Source: Chitinophaga pendula
Lineage (GTDB): Bacteria; Bacteroidota; Bacteroidia; Chitinophagales; Chitinophagaceae
Length of the DNA stretch: 64,000 nucleotides
Direction: 5' to 3'
NCBI RefSeq assembly: GCF_020386615.1
Contig: NZ_CP077769.1
Coordinates: 2,852,001-2,916,000, forward strand
This document shows, one piece after another, positions 1-13,300 of the stretch. The notes under the pieces were generated by a model. It was given only the letters and a program-made list of their open reading frames with translations, was not told the DNA's origin and did no database searches. The position numbers and the translations under genes were made by a program. The stretch's first letter is position 1, and the number at the start of each line of letters is the position of its first letter.

Positions 1-1355
1 TTAGTCAATGGTTGTTCCTGTAATTGCGGCTGGTATTCTTCGAGGATGACATGTGCGTTGGCGCCACCGGCGCCGAAGGAGGAGATGCCCGCTCTCAATG
101 GCATTTGTTGTCCATTGATTACCGGGCGGCGCCATTCTTCTGTGGTTTGCTGCACTTTGAATGGTGTTTGTTCGAAGTCTATGTTAGGATTTTTTTCGGC
201 CGCATGTAAGGTAGGAGTCAGCTGGCGATGCCGGAGTTGCAGGACGATGCGGGTGAGGCCGGCGATTCCTGCAGCGGCTTCGAGGTGGCCGATGTTACTT
301 TTTACTGCGCCGATGGCACAATATTGTTTTTCGCTGCCATCTTTTTCGAATGCCTGTGTGAGGCCTGTTATTTCGATGGGGTCTCCCAATGCGGTGCCAG
401 TACCATGTGCTTCGATATAGCTGATGCTACGGGCATCGAGTCCGGCTTTATCGAGGGCGGTGCGTACCAGTTCTCCCTGGGCGGCAGGATTGGGTATGGT
501 ATATCCATTTGTTTTGCCACCATGGTTAATGGCGCTGCTGCGGATGACGGCGTATATATGGTCGCCATCGGCTTCTGCACGCGACAGTGGTTTTAATAGT
601 ACGGCGCCGGCACCTTCGCCCGGCACGAAACCATCGCCGCCGGCGCCGAAGCTACGACACACGCCTCCGGCTGACAGCATTCGCTGGGAGCTGAGGATGA
701 CGTAACTGGACGGATGTACGTATAAGTTGACACCTCCTGCAATGGCGAGTTCGCATTCGCCTCTCAGCAGGTGTTCGCAAGCTTCGTGAATGGCGGTTAG
801 TGAGGAGGAGCACATGGTATCGAAGGGCAGGCTGGGTCCGCGTAAGTTCAGCAGGTAGGATATGCGGTTGGCAACGGAGCTGAATGATGTGTGCGGGTAG
901 ATGTTATCTCCTTGTTGCCATAAGGCGGGGCCATACAGTTCGTAGCCTGTTTTGGTGATTCCTGCGTATACGCCAACTTTGTGCTGATGTTTTGCAGCTA
1001 GCAGTTCTTTTGTGTAGCCGGCATCTTCGAGTACTTCCCAGCATATCTCCGTGAATAAGCGTTCCTGCGGGTCCATGCTTTGTGCTTCGCGGGGAGAGAT
1101 GTTAAAGAACAATGGATCAAAGGCCGCGTAATTTTCCAGGAAGCCACCCCACTTGCTGTAGCTTTTACCCTGTTCTACTGCGAGGTCGGCATCTGCCTCG
1201 TAGAATTGTTCCAATGACCAGCGATCCGCAGGTATTTCTGTTATACAGTTTCGGCCATCTTTGAGGTTATTCCAAAACTCCTGTATGTTGGCTGCCTGCG
1301 GGTACCGGCCGCTGATACCGATGATGGCAATGCTTTCCTGTTGGGCTGTCATAGC
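1..1355 (-). other. PKS module 5: KS only, continues beyond window
   Basis: Residues about 6231-6681. The KS starts at SIAIIGISGRYPQ and has Cys6412 in DTMCSSS, an HGTGT motif and the terminal SSFGAGGANAH. It is much closer to KS3 than to KS2, KS4 or KS1, including the DTMCSSS signature and the EACEHL segment. If the repeat pattern continues, the part outside the window should be a Trp-type ACP followed by an MDR-type ER. The last complete codon is ACT at 5-3. Confidence 0.85.
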
Positions 1356-4300
1356 GGTCACATTTTTTTTCTTCCGTTCCGGTGTCCGTAGTGGGGTGCG
1401 GCGTTGTTTAGGTGTGGCGGGTGCAGCAGGTATTTGCGATGTTGCTGACATACCTGTCCATCGCAGGCAGGCGGTAGCATGTGCCGTTGTGAAATAGGCT
1501 GCCAGGTCCCTGATCGTCTGGTATTCGAAGAAGAGGGTACGGGAAAGCGGGCCGAAGATCTCTACCAATTGCTGATTGAGTGCCGTGATCATCACAGAAT
1601 CTATACCATAGCTTTCCAACGGTTCATTTGCGTCGATGCGTGCGGCTTCCAGTTTGATATGTTTGCCCAGGAGTTGTTGCAGGGAGCGTTGTACCTGTTC
1701 TTTTAGTACATCTTCTTTTACTGGGGAAGTTGCAGCTGTTGTTATTGCTGCTATTTTTTCTGATACGTTGTTTATAAACGTATTCAATTTCTGTTCATCC
1801 CCAGTGAGTACTAACAGTTGTGCCACCTCTTTTGTGAGGGCGTAGTGTAAGGCATTTATCCCCTCTGCTTCAGGCAGGGCGTATATACCTGACTGCTGTA
1901 GTTGATCCAGGGTGGCTGTATCGACGTGCATGCCACCATCGGCCCAAAGGGGCCAGTTGATGCTGATGGTATGTCCTTTACGTTGTCCTTTCTGCTGCAG
2001 GTCGTTACGATAGCTGGCAAAGGCGTCCATGAAGGCGTTGCCGGCGGCATAGTCGAACTGTCCGGCATTGCCAGAGACGGCAGCAACAGACGAACAGGCG
2101 ATGAAGGTTTCCAATGCCAGGTCTTTCGTGGCTGCATCCAGAAGGTATAGCGCGGTCACTTTGGGCGCCAATACACTTTCCAGCTCGGCGACTGTTTTCC
2201 TGATGATATAGTTATCCCTGATAATGCCGGCAGCGTGTATGATGCCATGTAATGTCTTATGTTCTGTTACAATAGCGGCAATCAAAGCTGTCACTTCCTC
2301 TTTACTTGTTACATCTGTTTGCCGGTAAATTACTGTGGCACCCAGGTTACGGATTGCTGCCAGGGTGTTTTCTTTTTCCCCTGATAGCGAGGAACGGCCA
2401 GTCAATATCAAGGTGATATTTTTTGTTGTCTTCGCCATCGCGGTGGCGAATATCAGTCCTAATCCACCAGCACCGCCAGTGATGAGATAGACACCATTTG
2501 TTTTCCAGGGAGCAGGGTATGTATCTGTCAGTGTTGTTGCGTGCCAGGTTGGGAGAAGGCGTTCTACTTCATTATACCTGATATAGTTATCTGCGCTATG
2601 GCTGTTTTCCCGTAATTTTTCTACCACAGCGGATAATTGCCAGTCGCGTAGTCCGATGAGCTGTGCCTGTATCCGGGGATTTTCCAGCATCATGGTTTTG
2701 GCAGATGCGATTAATCCATTGTATATTTTTTGTTCGCCTTGATTCAAGGTTACGATCTGAATAAATGAAGTGTTGGTGGTCTTGCGTTCCAGTTGTTGCT
2801 GAATGAGTGTAAATGCCTGTTTGACAGCGAGCGTATATTGTGTAGCGATGTCGCCGGTTGCAGGCGACAGGATGGTCACCAGCGCATTTGGAAATGAACG
2901 CTGTAAGTATGCGGACATTTCGGGATTAGCGCCACAGAGCCAGATATGATGATCATTGAACGCTGGTTTCTGTACGGCGGTATCTGCAGCAGCTGCGATC
3001 CATTCTTCTTCGTATATGAAAGTTTTAATTTTTTGCGGCGGTATCTGCGGCTGTGTTTCCAGTTCCAATACCTCCAGCCATATGGTCCCTGTTTCATCAT
3101 ACCCTGTTACATTCCAGCAATTATCTCCTGTACTGGCGGCATGTATATGCAACAGTATTTTTGCAGGCATGCCTTTCCAAATCCTGGCACTTTGCAGGAA
3201 TAATAATACCGGGGCGCTCCCTTCTTCTACGGCGATGGCATTCAACAAGGCCGTTGTCAACACCGGTGAGAAGAGATATTCGTGTTGTGCGGGTAGTTCC
3301 AGTATCAGCAGTGATGTTGTGCTTTTGAGTGCTTCTATATCTACGCGGTTTTGCGCGGCATTGGTACCGGTGATATATCCCTGGGTGTGTATATGTTCGT
3401 GATCGTCGTATAATTCAAAAGCCAGGCTACCGCTGTCCTGTGGTGTTATGGAGGTATGTAATGTATGGTACTGGTGGTCTGCCGGCGCATCTTCCCATAC
3501 CACCATATCCAGGCGGATGGCCGGTGTTTGTTCTTTACCGGTATACAGTTGTGTGAAGGCTGCTAACGGTAATTCCAGCAGCGATAGCGCTGTTGGTACT
3601 GTTTGCAGTATTTGTATATCGGTGCTAAATCGAAGCCCCTGGAGACCAGATGTGTTCTGGTGCAACAGCGGGTGTAATGTTGCGACATGTGTGGATGTGG
3701 TATTGTTATTTATCCAGTAACGTTCTCTGGCGAAGGGGTATATGGGGATATTGATCCTGGCGGGTTTGCCATTGGTGTATCCCTCTTCCCAGGTGATGGT
3801 AAGGCCATTCACCCAATTCTCTGCCAGCAGGTATTTTTCTCCACTTTGCAGGTATTTGGTGAGCAGTGCTGAAGCATCCTGTTCTTCGTTGAGTTCTAGT
3901 TTATTGGCCTGCCCTATCACATAATTTGGTGCGGGCTGGTGTTGTTTTATTTTTTGCAAGGCATCCAGCAGTTGCTGCCTGTTATCTGCGATGATCGCGA
4001 GGCGCGCGGACATTTGTTCTCTGCCTGTCTGCAGGGAGTATGCTAATGCCTGCAGGTCTATTGTTGTCTGCCCGCTGACTTGTGCTTCGAGGGCTGCTGC
4101 GTATGCGTATAGTCGTTCCAGGTTTCGGGCAGACAATGGGAATACTGAGGCTAGTGGGCTAACGGGTACCTGTGCTGCGGATGTAGTGTTGGTATATTCT
4201 TCTATGACGAGGTGGGCGTTGGTACCACTGAAGCCGAAGGAGCTGATGGCGGCTTTCCTGGGGTGGTTGCCGGGGGGCGACCATGGGGTCAATGAAGTAT

Positions 4301-7300
4301 TCACATAGAATGGGCTGTTGGCCAGTCTTATGTGTTCATTTAATTTTTCGAAGTGTATGGTAGGCGGTATTTGTTTATGTCTAAGTGCCAGCAATACTTT
4401 CATGATGCTGGAGGCGCCGGCGGCGGTGAGCAGGTGGCCGATATTGCTTTTTACGGAGCCGATGGCGCAATATTCTTTTTCGTCGGTGTAGTGCCGGAAT
4501 GCGGTGACCAGGGCTTCTACTTCTATGGGATCACCGAGCCGGGTGCCGGTGCCATGGGTTTCTACCATGGTGATGGTGGCTGGGTCGATGTTGAAGCGGT
4601 CATATACTTCCTGTTCGAGTGCGGTTTGGGATATAACGCTGGGGGCGGTGATGCCATTTGTTTTCCCATCCTGGTTGACGCCCCAACCGCGGATAATGCC
4701 ATGGATGGTATCGCCATCGCGTTGTGCATCTTCCAGTCTTTTCAGCAATACTACTCCTACCCCTTCACCCGGTACGAATCCATCGGCTCTTTGGTCGAAG
4801 GTATAACAGCGACCTGTCGGGGATAACATTCCGGCTTTACTGGTTTGGATATGCGGATAAGGGCCTGCTAGTATGCATACGCCACCTGCCAGTGCCAGGT
4901 CGCTGCTTCCTAATGTGAGGCTGTTACACGCTTCAGCGACGGCGACGAGTGCGGAGGAGCAGGCGGTATCGATGGCCATGCAAGGGCCTTTTATATTGAG
5001 CAGGTAGGATATGCGGGCGCTGAGGATGGAGGATGTATTTCCTGTGAGCCCCTGTGCGCTTAATTGTATGCTTTCTGCACCATTACCATAGTCACCGGCG
5101 GCGCAACCTACGAATACGCCACAGCGGGCACCTGACAGTGCTCCTGCGCGTATGCCGGCATGTTCGATACAATGCCAGCTATTTTCCAGGAAGAGTCGCT
5201 GTTGGGGGTCCATTAGTTCGGCTTCTACGGGGGAGATATTGAAGAACAGCGGATCGAACTTATCGGCATGTTCCAGTGATCCCATCCATTTGCTGTATGT
5301 TTTGCCCGGTGCGGCCGGATTTGGGTCGTAGTAGGTATCAAGGGACCAGCGTTGGGAAGGTATTTCGGTGATAGCATCTTTACCATTTGCCAGGTTGTGC
5401 CAGAAAGCGTCGAGGTTATCGGCCTGGGGAAACTGGCCGCTCATGCCGATGATGGCGATGGGAGCGATAACCTGGGAGGTTTGCGTTGTTATCTTTTTTC
5501 CTACCGGAGATGTTGCCGGGCGAGCCGCGGTCTGTTGCCGTTGTTGCTGTGCTTTTAGTGCATCCAGGCAGGTATCGGTCAGGTCTTGTATACTATGTGC
5601 CTGGTAGCTGATCACTACTTTGCCGATATGGTTGCCCTCTGCGACATATTCCAATGCGGATCTTATCTGGCTGATTGGATAGATGCGGGATACGATTGGT
5701 ACGATATCGCCGGCATCGGCCATTTCGACCATTGTTTCCAGCAATGCTTTGGGAGAGAATCCGTGGTAGAGGCTCATCTGTCGCAGGTCGATGCTATGTA
5801 TGGACTGGTTTTCCAGCAATCGGGAGAGGTTCAGCTGGGTGGTTGTTTTCAGTGCATGTACGGCGAGTTCGATATAGCGGCCTCCAGCTGCCAGGCTGTT
5901 GATCCCTTTTTGTATGGGATCTCCTGCGAGCATGTTGAGGACAACGTCGACTCCACGGCCACCGGTCTGTTCTCTTACGATGTTGTCAAAGTTGTCTTTG
6001 TAGTTAAAGACGTAGGGAATACCGAGGTCTCTCAGTATAGCTAGTTTCTCCGGGCGACCTGCGCTGGCATGTATTACGGCACCCTTCCATGCTGCCAGTT
6101 GCAAGGCGATCAGGCCACATCCTCCGGTGGCGGTATGGATCAATACATGTTCGTGTTGTTCCAGTGCTGCCCGTTTGAAAGCGTAGTATACGGTAGAGAA
6201 TACTACGGGTAGGCTACACGCTTCTTCAAAGGACAAGCGGGCTGGTTTCAGTACGGCATTTGTTTCTTTGACGTTGACGAATGCGGCATGTCCGCCCAGT
6301 TGTGCGCCGGTAAGTGCTATTACGGCATCTCCTATTTGAAATCCGGTAACGTCGTCGCCTATGCTAGTGACGATGCCTGCCACTTCGAATCCTGGTACAA
6401 ATGGATATGCCGGCATGGTGGGATACAGTCCATTTATACACAAGGTATCGGGGAAGTTAATAGCGGACGCCATTACTTTAACGGTCAATTCTCCCTGTTG
6501 GGGTGGAGTTGCCGGCCATTCCTGCAATGTCAATTCTGCGATGGTATGTACGGTAGAGACTACTAGTCCGTACTGATCGGAGGTTGTTTGCAGGGGGATA
6601 TTTGCTCTTTCTATATTTTTCAGGGGAGCTGCCATTGGTTTGGAGCCCGTATTTGTTGCCGGAGGCGGTGTATTGCGATCGGGCGCTGGTGTGTTCCCTA
6701 ATTCTTTCTGCAGGTAGGCGCTGAATTCCCTGATGGTAGGATAGTCATATACTTTAGTGGCTGGTATATTGATATCGAACTCTTTGTTGATGGTGCGGAT
6801 CCATTCTACGCCTACGATGGAATCCAGGCCCATGTCGATGAAGTTCTTGTCTTTGGCTACATCGGCGGGTTTGAGCATCAGGGCTTCGGAGAATTGGCGT
6901 ACCAGTATTGTTTCGATTTCTTTTAGTGTGAAGGCAGGTACCTGTTCTGGTATGGCTGCTGTGGTCACCGGTATTGTTTCTTCCGTTGTTGCAGCCATTT
7001 CAGCCGGCGGTGTTGTAGTCAAGGCTACTTTACCCATGAGTGTGACACCAGCGGGTTTTGCTGCTACTTCCTGTGCCAGGATGGGCGTTACATCCGGTAG
7101 CTGTGTGGACGGGGAAGTATTTGCCGGTGGGATGGGTACTGGTGTGTTATCTTCTACTGCGGCTGTTGCCGGTAGCCAGTAGCGTTCTTTTTCGAACGGA
7201 TATACGGGTAAGCTGATACGGTTTGGTACATTTCCTTTGTACAAGCGGTTCCAGTCGAAGGTGAGTCCTTTGGTCCATAGTTCCAGCAGTTTTCCCAGCT

Positions 7301-10300
7301 TGCCCTGTTCGAGCCATTTGTCTATCGCTTCCTGGAGGGTATTATCGGTAAATACGCTCAAGGCTTCCTTGGTACTCCCTGCTTGTCCGGTGTATAAACC
7401 AGGTGTTGCTGTTTGTCCGGCGAGGAAGGCGGCTAACAGGTCGGTCAGTTCATCGACGGAGGAAACCAGCAATGCGATACGTTCGTCGAGTGCTTCTCTT
7501 CCTACCTGTGAGGTATATGCGATGGCTGCCAGTTGATCCTGCTGATAGTTTTCGTTCAGCAGGTGCTGCTGCCATTTCTTCGCCAGTGCGCTTAGTTGTT
7601 CTTCGGTGCGTGCCGTCAGTACTACGACATAAGGGGGGCGTATATCTGCTTTTGCTGTCGCTTTCGGCGTATATTCTTCTACGATGAGGTGGGCATTTGC
7701 GCCACCGGCTCCGAATGAGGATACGCCAGCGGTGCGGGGATATTCGCGTATCTCGCCATTGATATTGAGGACAGGTTGTTCCCAATCCCGGAGCTGTTGT
7801 TGGATGACGAAAGGCGTTTCACTAAAGTTGATATTAGGGTTATGGACACCTGCATGTAATGTGGGTACCAGTTGTTTGTGCTGGAGTTGTAATAATATTT
7901 TTGTCAGGCCGGCGATGCCTGCTGCGGCTTCGAGGTGGCCGATATTACTTTTTACGGCACCTATGGCGCAATATGTTTTGTCGGAAGTATCTTTTGAGAA
8001 AGCCTGGGATAGGCCGGTAATTTCGATGGGATCTCCGAGGGCGGTGCCGGTGCCATGTGCTTCAATATAGCTGATGGCACGTGCATTTACGCCCGCTTTA
8101 TCCAGGGCGGTGCGGACTAATTCGGCTTGTGCTGCCGGGTTGGGTACGGTGTATCCATTTGTTTTACCACCATGGTTAATGCAGCTGCTTTTGATGACGC
8201 CATAGATATGATCGCCATCGGCTTCTGCCAGTGCCAGGGGTTTGAGGAGTACGGCACCTACGCCTTCACCCGGTACGAATCCATCTCCGCCGGCGCCGAA
8301 GCTGCGGCATTCTCCGCCGGTGGACAGCATGCGTTGTGCGCTAAGCAGGATGTAGGTTTCCGGATGGAGGTAGAGGTTGACGCCTCCGGCTATTGCCAGT
8401 TCGCACTCTCCTCTCCGCAGGTGTTCGCAGGCTTCGTGGATGGCTGTCAGTGAGGAGGAGCACATGGTGTCTATCGGCATGCTGGGGCCTTGCAGGTTGA
8501 GCAAGTAGGAGATGCGATTGGCGACGGAGCTAAAGGAAGTATGTAACATAGCTTTCTCTCCCTGGCGGCGCAATGCGGGGCCATACAGTTCGAATCCTGT
8601 TTTGGTGATGCCGGCGAACACGCCTACTTTCCGTTGGTATTTATTTGCCAGTACATCTCTAGTATACCCGGCATCTTCCAGTACTTCCCAGCTTATTTCT
8701 GCAAACAGGCGCTCCTGGGGGTCCATGTTGTGGGCTTCTCTCGGGGATATATTAAAAAACAATGGATCAAAGGCTGCAAAGTTATCTACGAATCCACCCC
8801 ATTTGCTATAGCTTTTATTACTGGCTATGGCCTGCTCCATATCGGGATGATAGAAGTTTTCCAGGGGCCATCTGTCGGCAGGTATTTCGGTGATACAGTT
8901 TTTGCCTGTCTTCAGGTTTTCCCAGAACTGTCGGAGGTCATCGGCCTGCGGATACCTGCCGCTCAGACCGATAATGGCGATGGGCATGGACGAGAGGTGG
9001 TCCTGCGAGGGGGCAGGTAGAGGTGATCTGGCTGGTTGTTTGCGGATAGGTGTCAATACCTGGGAATGATGGGCGGTACCAGGTAATGTGGTTGTGTTTG
9101 CACTGGTATTTTCCAGGCCGGTCCATTTACTCGCGGTACCGGGATATTGTTCAACAAAATACCGGGCTAGTGCTTGTAGGTGTTGGTATTCAAAGAAGAG
9201 TGTGCGGGATATATTTCCGAAAACGGCTGACAGCTGTTGATTCAATTTTGAGATCATGATAGAGTCGATGCCATAGCTTTCGAGCGGCTCATCGGCTTGT
9301 ATCCTGGCGGGGTCCAGTTTGACATGTTTGCTCAACAATGTTTTCAGTTGCAGCAATACTCTTTCTTCCAACGCTGTTGTATCTGTAACGGGAGTTGGGG
9401 GCACCGGTTCCTGTATGGTACCGGAGGCGCCGTTGATGAACTGTTGCCAGGACTGCCAGCTACCGGAGAGCACGATGGCTTGTGTGAGTTGTTCCTGTAA
9501 TGCCTGATAGAGGGCTTGCAGGCCATCCTTTGTTTCCAACGGCCGGAGGCCAGCATATTGTAGTTGTTGTGTCAGGGCTTCGTCGAGTTGCATGCCCCCC
9601 TCCTTCCACAATGTCCAATTGAGCGACAGCGAGTGACCCTGCCTGTGGCCTTTTTTCACCCAGGCATTTCTCCACGCTGCATATTTATCCATGAATGCAT
9701 TGGCGGCGGCATAGTCTGCTTGTCCGGGGTTGCCGGCGATGGCGGCCAGGGACGATGTGAGTATGAACCAATCCAATTTGAGGGTGGCGGTTGCTTCATC
9801 AAGTGATTGCAGGCCTTGTACTTTAGCTGCGAAAACGGCCTGCAGTTCTGCCGGTGATTTTCTGATGATGTAGTTATCGTGGATAACGCCGGCATTGTGG
9901 AGTATGCCATCCAACTTGCCGTAGTTGTCGATGATATATTGTATTAGTGCTTTTACGGCCTGGGAATTTGCGATATCTGTCTGGCGATAGATGACATTTG
10001 CCCTGTTGGTGTTCAACGCAGCCAGTTGTGTCTGTTGTGCATCATTGAGTGCGCGGCGGCCTGTCAATATGATGGTGGCGTTTACATTTGCTTTTGCGAT
10101 ATCGCCGGCGAATATGGCACCGAGGCCACCGGCTCCGCCCGTGATCAGATATACGCCCTGTGTTTTCCAGGGTGTGCGGTTACCGGTGTTGACGGTATAC
10201 TGTTGCCAATGGGGAACTTCTCTTTTACCATTTGCCAGACGGAGGATGTGTGCGGAGGAATTGGCTTGCCTGCGCAGTTCTTCTGCCAGGGCGGTTACCT

Positions 10301-13300
10301 GTAGCTGCTCATCTATCAGTAACAGTTTAGCATCGATGCGGGGATTTTCCAGGTGAGCCGTTTGCAGGATGGCGAACAGCCCACTTTGCAGTTCCTGTGC
10401 TGTTGAGGTGATGAGCTGGATGAGTATTTTACCGGTTGTTGCAGATTGTAGCCATTCTTTTACTACATCGAGTAGCCATATGGCCTGTGTTGTATATACT
10501 GTGGCCAGGCCGTTGCGTGTGTCCGGTAAAACTAACAGTCGTACCTGTTTTGCGTGTTGTTGCAGTTGTTCCTGTAATCCCGGGATGGTATCTGCGGTGA
10601 TCACTATCTGTTGGTCGTATTGTATTGTCGGTACTGTATCTGCTGCGGCTGGGGTTATCCATTGTTCGCGGAACAATTTTACTCCATGCGGTTGTAGTGG
10701 TTGCAGGTGCAGGCCGGAGAATGTCGCATATACGTTGCCGGAGCGATCTGCGAGCAGCAGGTCGAGGCTTCCTATGGCAGCATTGAACTGTACCTGTACC
10801 AAGCTGATATCTGCGGGAGGCGCGCTTATTTCCAGTTTATCCAATGCCGTTATTTGCGAAGGCGAGGCTACTACTTTTTCGATTATCACTGCAAGCTGGT
10901 CCAGCAAGGCGAGCGGTAATACGGTCGTGGTATTTTTCCAGGAGGTATCTGCCGACAGGTCTATCTGCCAGGGAGTGTCGAGGTGTTGCTGGCGGAGGGA
11001 CGGTTTGTTGGCAGTGAAGGATACGATTCCCTGACTGAATATATGTGCTTTGTTGGCGTCGGTTATTTCGAAAGCGGCCTGTGTATCATTTTCCTGATAG
11101 AGAGACGTGAGTATGTTGCAGGAGGCGATGGTATCGACAGATGCGGCGCCCCATTTTACGTCTTCAATTACAAGTTGTTGCTGTGCGAGTGTTATGGTGG
11201 CGGCTATCCGGGTTGCTGCCAGGGCCATTTCGAGCTGATACAGTGCCGGTAGTGTTTTATCTGCTGCTGTCAGAGCGGTACGGAACTGAGGGCCTGTAAA
11301 GCCGGATATATTTTCCTGTAGGAGCGGATGCAGTGCAGAGATCTGAGGATGTTTTTCCAGCTGTTTGTTGCTTACAGCCCTATGATCTATCCAATAACGA
11401 TCCCTGCTGAACGGATAGCCCGGTAATGGGATGCGGGCGGGTTTATGGTCTTTATAGAGGTCTTCCCAGGTGATCTCCAGTCCTTTGGTCCACAAGGCCG
11501 CTACTTTTCTGATCTTATTTTTCTGTATCCAGCTTTGTACCATGGACAGTACTTCCTCCTCTCCTTCCAGCAGGCCGATACCCTCTTTATTACCTTTTAT
11601 TTGTCCGGTGATACAGGTGGCGGCTGATTTGCCTGCGATGTATACTTCCAGGCCGGACAGCAGTTGTTCTCTTGAGTCGGCTAATATGGCGAGTCGGAAT
11701 TCCATGGGTTCTCTACCCACCTGTAGTGTGTAGGCCACTGTTGGCAGATCGATGTTGTCATTACTGCTTATATGTGCATGTAATGCTTTTACGTATGCGT
11801 GCAGGCGTTCTTCATTACGAGCGGAAAGGAGGAATATATTTGACAGCGGGGTGGGTGTGGGTGTGCGCGGTCTAAGGCTTGCCTGATATTCGTCTACTAC
11901 GAGGTGGGCGTTGGTACCACTGAATCCGAAGGAGCTGATGGCGGCGCGACGCGGGAGGCCGGCAGGTACGAGCCATTCTTTCAATGCGGTGTTGATAAAG
12001 AATGGGCTGTCGGAGAGATCGATATGTTCGTTGAGGTGTTCGAAGTGAATGGTTGGCGGCAGTTGCCGGTGTTTCATGGCGAGCAGGACTTTTATGAGGC
12101 CTGCTGCGCCAGCAGCGGTGAGCAGGTGGCCGATATTACTTTTCGAAGATCCTAAAGCGCAATATTGTTGTGCGTTTGTATACCTGCGGAAGGAGGTGAC
12201 GAGTGCTTCTACTTCGATCGGGTCGCCTAATTGGGTGCCGGTGCCATGTGTTTCGACCATGGTGATGGTGGCGGGGTCTATGTTGAAGCGGTCGTATACT
12301 TCCTGTTCGAGTGCGATCTGTGATTTTACACTCGGGGCGGTGATACCATTTGTTTTACCATCCTGGTTGATTCCCCATCCGCGGATGACGCCATGGATGG
12401 TGTCGCGATCCCGTTCTGCGTCGCTGAGGCGTTTGAGCATCAGTACGGCTACGCCTTCTCCGGGGACGAATCCATCGGCTCTGTTGTCGAAGGTATAGCA
12501 GCGACCTGTGGGGGATAACATACCCGCGTTGCTGGTGAGGATGTGCATCAGGGGGCTTGCCATTACGCATACGCCACCTGCCAGTACGACGTCGCTGCTA
12601 CCGAGGATGAGGCTATTGCATCCTTCTGCGATGGCGACGAGGGCGGAGGAGCAGGCGGTGTCGATGGCGAGGGATGGGCCTTTGAGGTTAAGGAGGTAAG
12701 AGATGCGGGCGCTCAATATGGAGGTAGCGCCTCCGATGAGGCTTTGTGCGCTGAGGCGTTGTCCATCCAATCCCAGTCCATAGTCTCCTGTCATGCAGCC
12801 AACGAATACGCCACAACGGCTGCCGGAGAGGGCACCCGGGCGTATGCCGGCATCTTCGATACAATGCCAGCAGCTTTCCAGGAAAGTGCGTTGCTGAGGG
12901 TCCATCAGTTCTGCTTCTGCCGGGGAGATATTAAAGAACAGCGGATCGAACTTGTCTGCATCTTCGAGTACGCCCATCCATTTACTGATGGTTTTGCCTT
13001 CGGTGTCAGGATCGGGGTGATAGTAATCATCTGCGCGCCAGCGGCCGGCCGGTATTTCTGTGATCGCATCTTTACCATTGCTGAGTATATCCCAGAAGGC
13101 GTTGATGTCGCGGGCCTGCGGGAACTGACCGCTCATGCCGATGATGGCGATACTATCGTTTGCCGGTAATTTTCTTACCGGTGTATTTATTTGGGGAGTC
13201 GGGGCTGATGGTGCTTTCCGTTGTTGTTGTTTTTGTACCGCCTGTATACAAACTGTTTCGAGGTCCATGACGGTATTCACTTCGTGGCTGATCACCACTT

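Noticed and set aside
1..3. TAA on the minus strand at the window edge as the stop of the PKS gene
   Set aside because: It is out of frame. The PKS frame has the codon ACT at 5-3 and runs off the edge.
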